The translations under genes and the position numbers were made by a program. Below the pieces are notes generated by a model. That model was not told the DNA's origin. It saw only the letters and a list, made by a program, of their open reading frames with translations, and did no database searches. Shown one piece after another: positions 1 to 7,546 of a DNA stretch of 35,561 nt; the stretch's first letter is position 1, and each line of letters starts with the position of its first letter. Source of the stretch: SVTX01 sp045660325 (GTDB lineage: Bacteria; Bacillota; Clostridia; Oscillospirales; CAG-272); contig JAZRDO010000016.1 in NCBI GenBank assembly GCA_045660325.1, positions 1 through 35,561 on the forward strand, given 5' to 3'.

Positions 1-1
1 C

Positions 2-1441
2 GGACTTGGCGCATCTCCCGGTGCAGCTTGCGGACAGATCGTATTCTCCGCTGAAGACGCAGAAGCTTGGAAGAACGCAGGCAAGAAGGTAGTTCTTGTA
101 AGACTTGAGACATCTCCCGAAGATATCACAGGTATGAAGGCAGCTCAGGGTATCCTCACCGTTCGCGGCGGTATGACATCTCACGCAGCAGTTGTTGCTC
201 GTGGTATGGGTAAGTGCTGCGTTTCCGGTTGTGGTGAAATCAACATGGACGAAGAGAACAAGAAGTTCACACTCGCTGGTAAGACATTCAACGAAGGTGA
301 CTACATCTCCATCGACGGTTCTACAGGCGCTATCTACGACGGTATCATTCCTACAGTAGACGCTGAAATTTCCGGTAACTTCGGTATTATCATGGGTTGG
401 GCTGACAAGTACAGAACACTCAAGGTAAGAACAAACGCTGATACACCTACAGACGCAAAGAAGGCTCGTGAGCTCGGCGCTGAAGGTATCGGTCTCTGCC
501 GTACAGAGCACATGTTCTTCGAAGCAAACAGAATTGCTGCATTCAGAGAAATGATCTGCTCCAACACTGCTGAAGAAAGAGAAGTTGCTCTTAACAAGAT
601 CCTTCCCTACCAGCAGGCTGACTTCGAAGCTATCTACGAGGCTCTCGAAGGTACACCCGTATGTATCAGATTCCTTGACCCCCCGCTTCACGAATTCGTT
701 CCCACAACTGAAGAGGATATCGCTAACCTCGCAGCTGCTCAGAACAAGTCCGTTGAAGACATCAAGGCTATCATTTCTTCTCTCCACGAGTTCAACCCCA
801 TGATGGGTCACCGTGGCTGCCGTCTTGCAGTAACATATCCTGAAATTGCTGCAATGCAGACAAAGGCAGTTATCAGAGCTGCTATCAACGTACAGAAGGC
901 ACACGCTGACTGGAACGTTGTTCCCGAAATCATGATTCCTCTCGTAGGCGACGTTAAGGAGCTTAAGTACGTTAAGTCCGTTGTAGTTGCTACAGCTAAC
1001 GCTGAAATCGCTGCTGCAGGTGTAGAGCTTCACTACGAGGTTGGTACAATGATCGAAATTCCCAGAGCTTGTCTCACAGCTGACGACATCGCTAAGAACG
1101 CTGACTTCTTCTGCTTCGGTACAAACGACCTTACACAGATGACATACGGCTTCTCCAGAGATGACGCTGGTAAGTTCCTCAACGCTTACTACGATGCAAA
1201 GATCTTCGAAAACGATCCTTTCGCAAAGCTCGACACAACAGGTGTTGGTAAGCTCATGGAAATGGCTATCAAGCTTGGTAGACCTGCTAACGAAAAGCTC
1301 CACGTAGGTATCTGCGGTGAGCACGGTGGTGACCCCACATCCGTTGAGTTCTGCCACCAGATCGGCCTTGACTACGTATCCTGCTCTCCCTTCAGAGTAC
1401 CGATCGCACGTCTTGCTGCTGCTCAGGCTGCTCTTAAGTAA
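2..1441 (+). CDS. ppdK: Pyruvate, phosphate dikinase, C-terminal part (5' end outside window)
   Basis: This enzyme interconverts pyruvate, ATP and phosphate with PEP, AMP and pyrophosphate in the cytoplasm. In anaerobes it links glycolysis and gluconeogenesis. The frame is open from base 2, so the gene enters from the left, and 479 residues of a family of roughly 875 are present. The first visible residues, GLGASPGAACGQIVF, belong to the start of the central phosphohistidine domain. The swivelling-domain signature GGMTSHAAVVARGMG carries the catalytic histidine. The C-terminal PEP/pyruvate-binding TIM barrel follows, with GLCRTEHMFF, GHRGCRLAVTYPEI, FGTNDLTQMTYGFSRDD and GICGEHGGDP. Codon use is strongly biased (ACA for Thr, GCT for Ala), as in other highly expressed genes here. 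A strong terminator follows the TAA. Identity is near certain. Confidence 0.97.
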   Translation, partial: GLGASPGAACGQIVFSAEDAEAWKNAGKKVVLVRLETSPEDITGMKAAQGILTVRGGMTSHAAVVARGMGKCCVSGCGEINMDEENKKFTLAGKTFNEGDYISIDGSTGAIYDGIIPTVDAEISGNFGIIMGWADKYRTLKVRTNADTPTDAKKARELGAEGIGLCRTEHMFFEANRIAAFREMICSNTAEEREVALNKILPYQQADFEAIYEALEGTPVCIRFLDPPLHEFVPTTEEDIANLAAAQNKSVEDIKAIISSLHEFNPMMGHRGCRLAVTYPEIAAMQTKAVIRAAINVQKAHADWNVVPEIMIPLVGDVKELKYVKSVVVATANAEIAAAGVELHYEVGTMIEIPRACLTADDIAKNADFFCFGTNDLTQMTYGFSRDDAGKFLNAYYDAKIFENDPFAKLDTTGVGKLMEMAIKLGRPANEKLHVGICGEHGGDPTSVEFCHQIGLDYVSCSPFRVPIARLAAAQAALK

Positions 1442-1465
1442 TTTAAAAATTACAAACAAAAATAT

Positions 1466-1502
1466 GCCCTTGCAAAGAAATTTGCAAGGGCTTTTTGTTT
1501 TT
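1466..1502 (+). terminator. Rho-independent terminator of ppdK
   Basis: A perfect 11-bp stem (GCCCTTGCAAA / TTTGCAAGGGC) with a GAAA loop is followed by TTTTTGTTTTT, 25 bases after the ppdK stop. Confidence 0.95.
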
Positions 1503-1510
1503 CCGACTTA

Positions 1511-1539
1511 TTGACAAGAGAAATTTTATTTGATATAAT
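1511..1539 (+). promoter_or_regulatory. Consensus sigma-A promoter for the SanA/YdcF-like gene
   Basis: A perfect TTGACA (1511-1516) and a perfect TATAAT (1534-1539) are separated by 17 bp. They lie just after the ppdK terminator and about 30 bases before the next start codon. Confidence 0.9.
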
Positions 1540-1569
1540 CATATTGAAAGAAATGAACGGAGGCGCAGT

Positions 1570-2256
1570 ATGAAAAGACTTAAATGGATCATAATCATTG
1601 TCGCAGCCGCGCTGTGCCTTGCGACCGTTATAGCCGCAATTCCGCTAATTTTGAATGGACACGTAAAATCCGTTGCAAGAGATAATATCCTTACCGCCAA
1701 GGAAGCGAGCGAGCTTGAGGATATTGATTGTATCATCGTTCTCGGTTGTTTAGTCCGCGACGACGGGACACTCAGTGATATGCTCCGCGACAGACTGATA
1801 AGGGGTGTGGAGCTTTACAAGAACGGCGCCGCGCCTAAAATAATAATGAGTGGCGATCACGGAAAGGTTGATTACGACGAGGTAAACGCGATGAAGCAGT
1901 ACGCCATAGACAACGGCGTGCCGTCCGAAGACGTCTTTATGGATCACGCAGGATTCTCAACGTATGAAACTATTTACAGAGCAAAAGAAGTGTTTGGTGC
2001 GGACAAGATTCTTATCGTAACGCAGGAATATCACCTGTACCGTACATTATACATTGCAGAGCAGTTTGGCATTGAGGCATACGGCGTCTCCGCAGACCTC
2101 AACACTTACGGCGGACAGTCCAAGAGAGACGTCCGCGAGGTTTTAGCGAGATGCAAAGACTTTGCCATGTGCATTATAAAGCCCGAGCCTACGTACATTG
2201 GAGAACCAATACCAATTAACGGCAACGGTGATATAACGAATGACAAAACCAAGTAA
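1570..2256 (+). CDS. SanA/YdcF-like (DUF218) membrane-anchored protein
   Basis: The 228-residue protein has an N-terminal membrane anchor (about residues 5-28, followed by NGHVKS) and then a DUF218 domain. Typical features are IDCIIVLGCLVRDDG, LRDRLIRGVELY, PKIIMSGDHG, the acidic and His-rich middle, and ILIVTQEYHLYRTLYIA. The family includes E. coli SanA, linked to envelope integrity and vancomycin exclusion, and YdcF. The biochemical reaction is not settled. A consensus promoter and a Shine-Dalgarno site (CGGAGGC, about 7 nt upstream of ATG) support the start. The small gene at 2269 follows after 12 bases and is probably co-transcribed. A role in envelope or peptidoglycan-precursor handling is inferred from the family only. 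Confidence 0.85.
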   Translation: MKRLKWIIIIVAAALCLATVIAAIPLILNGHVKSVARDNILTAKEASELEDIDCIIVLGCLVRDDGTLSDMLRDRLIRGVELYKNGAAPKIIMSGDHGKVDYDEVNAMKQYAIDNGVPSEDVFMDHAGFSTYETIYRAKEVFGADKILIVTQEYHLYRTLYIAEQFGIEAYGVSADLNTYGGQSKRDVREVLARCKDFAMCIIKPEPTYIGEPIPINGNGDITNDKTK

Positions 2257-2268
2257 GGGGGCATCGCT

Positions 2269-2454
2269 GTGAACTTCATCAAAAGGCTTATTAAACAAAG
2301 AAAACACAAAAAAGAGCTTGAAGAAAAATATGATGAAGCTTGGTTCAACCTTGAAGCTCAAAGCGGTGTTGTTTACAGTGACAAGGACATGTCCTCGGAA
2401 TCCGAAGGAAACCGCACTGACGCCGCATATACAAACCAAATTGCAAAGAGATAA
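2269..2454 (+). CDS. Small basic/acidic hypothetical protein, 61 aa, GTG start
   Basis: I do not recognise a family. A Shine-Dalgarno site (AAGGGGG, 7 nt upstream) supports the GTG start, only 12 bases after the preceding gene's stop. A terminator follows directly, so it looks like a real second gene of a two-gene unit. The N-terminal half (FIKRLIKQRKHKKELEEKYDE) is highly charged and probably an amphipathic helix. The C-terminal half is polar and probably disordered. There is no signal peptide or membrane segment. A cytoplasmic or membrane-surface accessory to the SanA/YdcF-like protein is possible but only guessed from position. Confidence 0.6.
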   Translation: MNFIKRLIKQRKHKKELEEKYDEAWFNLEAQSGVVYSDKDMSSESEGNRTDAAYTNQIAKR

Positions 2455-2458
2455 AACC

Positions 2459-2492
2459 AGGACAGAGAATTTTCACATTCTCTGTCCTTTTA
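2459..2492 (+). terminator. Terminator between the convergent small gene and sigF
   Basis: An 11-bp stem (AGGACAGAGAA / TTCTCTGTCCT) with an 8-nt loop is followed by TTTTATT on the plus strand. It abuts the sigF stop. The minus side has a weaker T-rich run, so it may act in both directions. Confidence 0.88.
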
Positions 2493-3260
2493 TTATGCCA
2501 GCTCCTGTCGTAAAAACTGCATTATTTTCTTTTCCTCGCGGGAAATCTTGACCTGCGAGAGCCCCAAAATATCCGCAACCTGTTGCTGAGTCATATTTCT
2601 GTAATACCGAAGCAACACGATCTTGCGCCACGGCTCAGGCATTTTTCCTATTGCCTGACCAATAGCGATCCTGTCCGTCATCGCCTCAAGCTCGTTCGCG
2701 CTGTCGCGATCGGGAATTATCGCGTCGTAGGTTTGGGAATCCTCGCCGTAAACGTTGTCCGATAGCGAGGTTATCGGCATAACCGCGTCAATCGCAACCG
2801 CCGCCTCCTCCTGACTTACACCGACGTTCGCGGCAAGCTCGGATATGGATGCCTCCCTACCCTCCTCGGTCATAATGCGGTTTTTCTCGCGCATAAGGGA
2901 TATACCCGTTCTCTTGCAGCTACGGCTCACACGGACAAGCCCATCGTCTCGCAAATGTCTCCGTATCTCCCCGACGATAAGTGGCACGGCATAGGTTGAA
3001 AAAGCGCATCCGCGCTCTATTTCAAAGCTACGAATAGACTTTATCATACCGATAATTCCAATCTGGATAAGATCCTCAAGCTCAGTACCGCGGTCGCGGA
3101 ACTTATACGCGATACTCCGCACAAGCGGTGTATTATCAATAACAAGCCGCTCCATAGCCGCCTCGTCGCCCGCCTGCGCCCGCAATATAAGCGCAAGGTT
3201 GTCCGAAAATCTCTCATTGCCGTCGCGATTTTCATCATTTAAAAGCAAGTCAGTATTCAT
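2493..3260 (-). CDS. sigF: RNA polymerase sporulation sigma factor sigma-F
   Basis: Sigma-F directs the first forespore-specific transcription after asymmetric division. The 255-residue protein has a full sigma-70 layout. Region 2 is NTPLVRSIAYKFRDRG, then ELEDLIQIGIIGMIKSI and CAFSTYAVPLIVGEIRRHL. Region 3 begins near VRVSRSCKRTG. Region 4 holds a helix-turn-helix, NMTQQQVADILGLSQVKISR, near the C-terminus. Identity is fixed by being third in a spoIIAA-spoIIAB-sigF operon, 33 bases after spoIIAB. The ATG has an AGAGG site upstream. The product should be held inactive by SpoIIAB until SpoIIAA is dephosphorylated. The operon ends at a terminator. Confidence 0.96.
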   Translation of the reverse strand: MNTDLLLNDENRDGNERFSDNLALILRAQAGDEAAMERLVIDNTPLVRSIAYKFRDRGTELEDLIQIGIIGMIKSIRSFEIERGCAFSTYAVPLIVGEIRRHLRDDGLVRVSRSCKRTGISLMREKNRIMTEEGREASISELAANVGVSQEEAAVAIDAVMPITSLSDNVYGEDSQTYDAIIPDRDSANELEAMTDRIAIGQAIGKMPEPWRKIVLLRYYRNMTQQQVADILGLSQVKISREEKKIMQFLRQELA

Positions 3261-3293
3261 AAAATCATACCTCTCGTTGATTTAGTTTATGTT

Positions 3294-3755
3294 TTATGTA
3301 ATACCTCTGCTTACAAGCTTTTTATACAGTGTTACGCTCGTCCCTTTTGAAACTCTTGACGTAACCTTAATTTTATCCATAAAGCTTTCCATAACGGTAA
3401 AGCCCATGCCGCTCCTTTCACTCTCGCGATCGGTAGTATAAAGCGGCTGACGGGCAAGCTTTACGTCCTCGATTCCGCATCCTCGGTCACGGATCTCTAT
3501 CTTAACGATTCTTCCCTCAATCAACCAGACGTTTATATGTATATACCCCTGCGTATTGCGGTATCCGTGCACGATCGCGTTCGTAACCGCCTCGGATATG
3601 GCGCACTTGATGTCCGCAAGCTCGACCGCTGTCGGATCAAGCTGGGATACGAAAGCCGCAACTGCGGCTCTCGCCATTCCCTCGTTTGCTGAAAGCGAGG
3701 GGAGCTTCAGCTGCATTTTATTTATAACTTCACCTGAAAATTTATTTGCGCTCAT
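3294..3755 (-). CDS. spoIIAB: Anti-sigma-F factor / serine kinase SpoIIAB
   Basis: SpoIIAB binds and inhibits sigma-F and phosphorylates SpoIIAA using ATP. The 153-residue protein is a single GHKL (Bergerat) ATPase domain. Its N-box is EAVTNAIVHGY (E55 and N59), the G1 box is DRGCGIEDV (from D90), and the G2 region is SERSGMGFTVM (G116-x-G118). All match active family members, so the kinase is expected to work. Its ATG overlaps the spoIIAA TGA by 4 bases (ATGA), which implies translational coupling and near-stoichiometric synthesis. A GGAGG lies about 10 nt upstream of the start. Confidence 0.97.
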   Translation of the reverse strand: MSANKFSGEVINKMQLKLPSLSANEGMARAAVAAFVSQLDPTAVELADIKCAISEAVTNAIVHGYRNTQGYIHINVWLIEGRIVKIEIRDRGCGIEDVKLARQPLYTTDRESERSGMGFTVMESFMDKIKVTSRVSKGTSVTLYKKLVSRGIT

Positions 3756-4165
3756 GAGCCCGACACCTCCCTTTTAACGTTCGAAGTATTTTTCCGCTTT
3801 TTTCTTGCCGGGCGCGGAAACGCTATTTCCTGCATCTTTGCCTTCTCTATCTTAACCACGCGTTCCATTCCTGCCAAAAGCATAATTTTCTCTATCGCGG
3901 GACTAGGATTTTGCACAATGACCTCACCGCCGAGCTCCTTCATAACCGCATATCTACCCATAATAAGACCGAGCCCCGAGCTATCCATAAATCCCACGCT
4001 CGACATATCAAGAATCAATCCGCGCGGTCTTTTTTTATATATTTCACTATCCATAGCATTTCTTATCGTAGTGGCGGTATGATGATCTATCTCGCCGCGA
4101 AGCTTAATCTTAAGATAACACCCGACAAATTCGGAATCAAATCCCGGCTTTCCGTCGCAATTCAT
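3752..4165 (-). CDS. spoIIAA: Anti-sigma-F factor antagonist SpoIIAA
   Basis: Unphosphorylated SpoIIAA displaces sigma-F from SpoIIAB. It is a STAS-domain protein with KLRGEIDHHTA, LILDMSSVGFMDSSGLGL and the conserved MDSSG site, where the second serine (S63 from this start) is the expected phosphorylation target. I chose the ATG at 4165. The next in-frame ATG upstream (4180) overlaps the GGAGG (4178-4174), which sits 8 nt before 4165 and is therefore the ribosome-binding site. That gives 137 residues against about 117 in B. subtilis. The excess is a basic C-terminal tail (RPARKKRKNTSNVKRE). The stop overlaps spoIIAB. The gene lies behind a candidate Spo0A-controlled promoter. Confidence 0.95.
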   Translation of the reverse strand: MNCDGKPGFDSEFVGCYLKIKLRGEIDHHTATTIRNAMDSEIYKKRPRGLILDMSSVGFMDSSGLGLIMGRYAVMKELGGEVIVQNPSPAIEKIMLLAGMERVVKIEKAKMQEIAFPRPARKKRKNTSNVKREVSGS

Positions 4166-4197
4166 TTCTAATTCCTCCATTTAGTATCTTTTTATTT

Positions 4198-4230
4198 ATA
4201 TTATCATCTTTCTCCCATATTTTTTGTCGG
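4198..4230 (-). promoter_or_regulatory. Candidate Spo0A-regulated promoter of the spoIIA operon
   Basis: On the minus strand CCGACAA (4230-4224; complement TTGTCGG, six of seven matches to the 0A-box core TTGTCGA) is followed after exactly 20 nt by TAATAT (4203-4198), a -10-like hexamer. The box is 59 bases upstream of the spoIIAA start. There is no good -35, as expected for an activated promoter. The same arrangement precedes spoIIGA. A sigma-H promoter, used in Bacillus, was not evident. Confidence 0.45.
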
Positions 4231-4275
4231 TATATGAGAGACAAAGAAAATATTTATTAATCTATGCTAATAAAA

Positions 4276-4439
4276 GCAAAAGTGCAAGCCGCAACAAGGC
4301 GCGGCTAAAATGCCACATAAATGAAGAAACCCACCGAAATCGGTGGGTTTCAACCTTAAATATATTAACTTTAATTTTAGCTAATACTTAATTTGCCTTT
4401 TGGTGTGGCATTTGGTCTGTGCAAAAGTGCAAGCCGCAA
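4276..4439. repeat. Direct-repeat-flanked hairpin unit
   Basis: Two identical 19-bp direct repeats (GCAAAAGTGCAAGCCGCAA) lie at 4276-4294 and 4421-4439. Just inside them are 10-bp inverted repeats, AAATGCCACA (4308-4317) and TGTGGCATTT (4404-4413). A terminator hairpin sits between. The right-hand copy ends at the base before the EF-G-like stop codon. The layout could be a small non-autonomous repeat element or a duplication around a terminator. No coding capacity is seen in 4181-4439. Confidence 0.6.
4316..4350 (-). terminator. Terminator downstream of the EF-G-like gene
   Basis: AAACCCACCG / CGGTGGGTTT form a 10-bp stem around AAAT (4327-4350). On the minus strand the stem is followed by a T-rich run (CTTCATTTAT), so it most likely ends transcription of the EF-G-like gene. 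Confidence 0.7.
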
Positions 4440-6488
4440 TTATTTTTTCTCAGCAATGATCTTCTGCGCAGTAGCCTGAGGTACTGTTTCGTAGCCTGTT
4501 ACCTTGTAATCAAACTTACCTCTACCCTGTGTCATAGCGCGAAGTGCTGTGGGATAGTCAGCAAGCTCTGCCTTCGGAACAGACGCGTGAACGATTGTGT
4601 AGCCTTCTCTGTCCTCACAAGCATCCATACCCATAACTGTACCGCGACGCTTGTTAAGGTCACCCATAACGTCACCAACCATGTACTCGGGAATAGTTAC
4701 GTCGAGATCACCAACGGGCTCGAGGAGCACGGGGCCTGCCTGCTCAAGACACTTCTTATATGCCAAGGAAGCAGCTGTCTTGAAGGAGATTTCATCGGAG
4801 TCAACGGGGTGGTAAGAACCGTCGTGGAGGTCAGCCGCAAGTCTTGTCATAGGATAGCCGTAAGCACCCTTGAGCATTGCGTCCTGAAGACCCTTTTCAA
4901 CCGCGGGGTTAAAGTTCTTAGGAACTACGCCGCCGACAACGGATACTGTGAACGTAAGGCCCTCATCCTCAGCGGGAGAGAACTTGATCCAAACGTGACC
5001 AAACTGACCGGAACCACCGTTCTGCTTCTTATGCTTACCTTCAACGTCAACAGTCTTTGTGATCTTTTCTCTGTAAGGAATTGTAGGAATCTCGTATCTG
5101 ATGTTAACGCCGAAACGGTTCTTTAAGTGAGATGCAAGCACGGAGAGGTGCATATCGCCCATAGCGTAAATAAGCTGCTGGCTTGTTTCGGGGTTGTTTT
5201 CATACTTAATTGTCTTATCTTCCTCAGTCATTCTTGCGATAGCCTGGGAGATCTTGCTCTCGTCCTTTGTTGTCAAGGGATACATAGCGCGGCAGTAGTA
5301 AGGAGTTGCATAGTTAACTCTCTTGTACTCTGCGCCGCCGTCGAGAGACAACGTATCGTTTGTATTTGTATCGTTAAGCTTGGATACCATACCGATATCG
5401 CCGCACGCGAGCTCGTCAACCTCAAGCTGCTTGTTACCCTACATAATATAAATGCGGGAGAGCTTTTCGTCAGAGCCGCTTGTCGCGTTCTTAAGTACCA
5501 TATCCTTCTTAACTGTACCGCTCATAACCTTGAAGAAGGACATCTTACCTACGAACGGGTCAGCAACTGTCTTGAATACGAAGATTGCGGGATCGCCGTC
5601 GATATTGATAGCAACGTCGTTGCCGTAAACGCTCTTTTCAACCTTCTTAGCTGTATGTCTGGGGAAGGATGCTGCGATAGAATCCATCATTGCGATCACG
5701 CCCCAAAGTCTTGTAGCCGCGCCACAGTATACGGGAGTAATAGTACCGTCGATGATACCCTGGTGGAGACCTTCAACACACTCTTCCTTAGTGAAGGGCT
5801 CGCCTTCGAAGAACTTCATCATGAGGTCCTCGCTTGTACCTGCAACAGCTTCCCAAAGAACTTCCTTATATCTTTCAGCAGCAGCCTCAAGCTCGGGAGT
5901 AGTATCAGTGGGAATTCTCTTTCCGGAATCATCGTAAACGTAGGACTGCATGTCGAGAAGGTCGATCATAGTGATATCCTTACCGTTCTTACCTACAGGG
6001 ATAAATACAGGACAGAGAGACTTACCGAATTTCTCACGGAGCTGATCAAATGTTGCATTAAAGTGCGCGTCGTAGTTATCGCACTTGTTGATAAAGAATG
6101 CTCTCGGAATACCTGCTTCAACTGCCTTATCCCAAGCAAGCTCTGTACCAACTTCCATACCTGCCTTACCGTCTACGCAAATTACGCAAGAATCGGCAAC
6201 GCGAACACCCTGAGCAACCTCGCCCTCAAAGTCGAGATAACCGGGAGTATCTATAATATTAATCTTAACGTCTTTCCAAAATACGTGTGCTGCAGCTGCA
6301 GAAAGTGTAAACTTTCTCGCCTGTTCCTCGGCGTCGTAGTCGCAAACTGTGTTTCCGTCCGGAACGTTACCAAGTCTGTCTGTTCCGCCGCTTACGTAAA
6401 GCATAGCCTCGGCAAGAGATGTCTTACCGGATCCACCGTGTCCCGCAAGTGCAATGTTTCGGATTTGTTTTGTGTTGTACTGGGCCAT
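4440..6488 (-). pseudogene. fusA2: EF-G-like translational GTPase (FusA2 type) with an in-frame TAG at codon 350
   Basis: Read through, this is a 682-residue EF-G paralogue of normal length. The G domain has G1 GHGGSGKTS (residues 16-24, instead of the HIDAGKTT of true EF-G), G3 DTPGYLD (80-86) and G4 NKCD (134-137), followed by domain II. Domains III-V lie in the second half (GQFGHVWIKF, VVGGVVPKNF, GDLNKRRGTVMGM, PKAELADYPTALRAMTQG). The reading frame is broken only by one TAG (5441-5439) in IYIM-stop-GNKQLEVDEL, where relatives typically have Arg, Lys or Gln. No other stop or frameshift exists, and codon bias is strong on both sides. It could be a recent nonsense allele, an assembly error or a recoded amber. 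An AAGGA site precedes the ATG and a consensus-like promoter lies upstream. Confidence 0.9.
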
Positions 6489-6593
6489 TGTTTTGTTCCT
6501 TAAACCCTTATTATGTAAAGGGTCCCTTTCATAGAATCGCTAAATTTATTTTCATAATATTTATGTTCATAATAGAAAATAACTAACATATTG

Positions 6594-6622
6594 ATTATAT
6601 CATAAAACCCTTATGATTTCAA
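6594..6622 (-). promoter_or_regulatory. Sigma-A promoter of the EF-G-like gene
   Basis: On the minus strand TTGAAA (6622-6617) and a perfect TATAAT (6599-6594) are separated by 17 bp. They lie about 105 bases upstream of the EF-G-like start. Confidence 0.82.
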
Positions 6623-6665
6623 GGATTTTCGTTAATTTTTTGTTGATCCATTCGTAGAACTTAAT

Positions 6666-6700
6666 AAGCCGTTTTTGTGGAAAATACACAAAAACGGCTT
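6666..6700 (-). terminator. Terminator-like hairpin downstream of tatD
   Basis: A perfect 14-bp stem, AAGCCGTTTTTGTG / CACAAAAACGGCTT, has a 7-nt loop. It lies 26 bases beyond the tatD stop. The T-tract on the minus side is short (CTTATTAAG), so termination may be partial. Confidence 0.65.
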
Positions 6701-6726
6701 GAAATTATTGAAAACAATGTTTATTT

Positions 6727-7545
6727 TTAAGTAAGCTTAAAGATCCTTCTTGCATTATCCGACGTGATTTTCGCCATCTCGTCGAAGCTTTTACCGTGAA
6801 TTTCGGCTACTGCTTGGACGGTATGCTTCATAAGGGCGGAATGATTCATCTCGCCTCTGTGAGGATGAGGCGCAAGATAAGGCGCGTCGGTCTCGACGAG
6901 AAGCTTATCGATGGGTGTTGCCGCACACGCCTCCTTCACTCTCGGAGCATTCTTGAAGCTGACAGTTCCCGAAAAGGAAATATACCAGCCGCGGCGGGTA
7001 AGCTCCCCTACCATCTCCGCACTCATACTGCAGGAATGAATAATTCCGCGCACGTTTTTATGCTTTATAAGCATATCAAACGTGTCGCCGTGCGCGTCTC
7101 TGTTATGAATTACCACGGGGAGATCATACTTCTCCGCCAAGAGCATCTGGCGCTCGAAATATTCTCTCTGCAGCTCCTTATTATAGGGCTGCCAATAAAA
7201 ATCGTAACCGATCTCGCCTATCGCGACGATCTTATTTTTCGCTCTCTTTTCGGGGGTGTCTATCAGATCCTCGATCCTTGCAAGCTCCGAATCAATATCA
7301 AAAAGCTCGTACTTCTGCGCGTCGGTGGGATGAACTCCCACGGCGGCGTACATAAAGTAATATTTTTTTGCCTGCTCGATTATGTCAACGCTTGTTTTTG
7401 AGTAAGTGCCAACGTTTACGATGCCCTCAACAAGAGAAGCGAATTCCTCACTTGAGAGAAGCGAGTCCGCGCCACCGTCAAGAGACTCAAATCTTCTATC
7501 GTTATAGTGCGCGTGCGTGTCAAATATTTTTTCTTTAAATTCCAT
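6727..7545 (-). CDS. tatD: TatD-family metal-dependent hydrolase (DNase)
   Basis: TatD proteins are cytoplasmic TIM-barrel metal-dependent nucleases related to the amidohydrolases, implicated in DNA repair and turnover. Metal-binding motifs are all present: DTHAHY (H-x-H) near the N-terminus, AIGEIGYDFYW, VIHNRDAH, GIIHSCSMSAEM and LLVETDAPYLAPHPHRG. The ATG at 7545 gives 272 residues and begins MEFKEKIFDTHAHY, as expected for the family. The longer frame would need a TTG at 7572 with no Shine-Dalgarno site. The ATG lies one base after the yigZ stop (TAA-A-ATG), so it is probably translated by coupling. It is last in an hflX-yigZ-tatD unit. Confidence 0.93.
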   Translation of the reverse strand: MEFKEKIFDTHAHYNDRRFESLDGGADSLLSSEEFASLVEGIVNVGTYSKTSVDIIEQAKKYYFMYAAVGVHPTDAQKYELFDIDSELARIEDLIDTPEKRAKNKIVAIGEIGYDFYWQPYNKELQREYFERQMLLAEKYDLPVVIHNRDAHGDTFDMLIKHKNVRGIIHSCSMSAEMVGELTRRGWYISFSGTVSFKNAPRVKEACAATPIDKLLVETDAPYLAPHPHRGEMNHSALMKHTVQAVAEIHGKSFDEMAKITSDNARRIFKLT

Positions 7546-7546
7546 T

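Noticed and set aside
4440..5390. Separate gene starting at the internal ATG after the TAG in the EF-G-like gene
   Set aside because: No ribosome-binding site precedes it, and the sequence between the TAG and this ATG still encodes conserved EF-G residues in the same frame.
5127..6503. 458-residue plus-strand open frame
   Set aside because: It is antisense to the EF-G-like gene, has no recognisable domain or ribosome-binding site, and is explained by the strong codon bias of the gene it mirrors.
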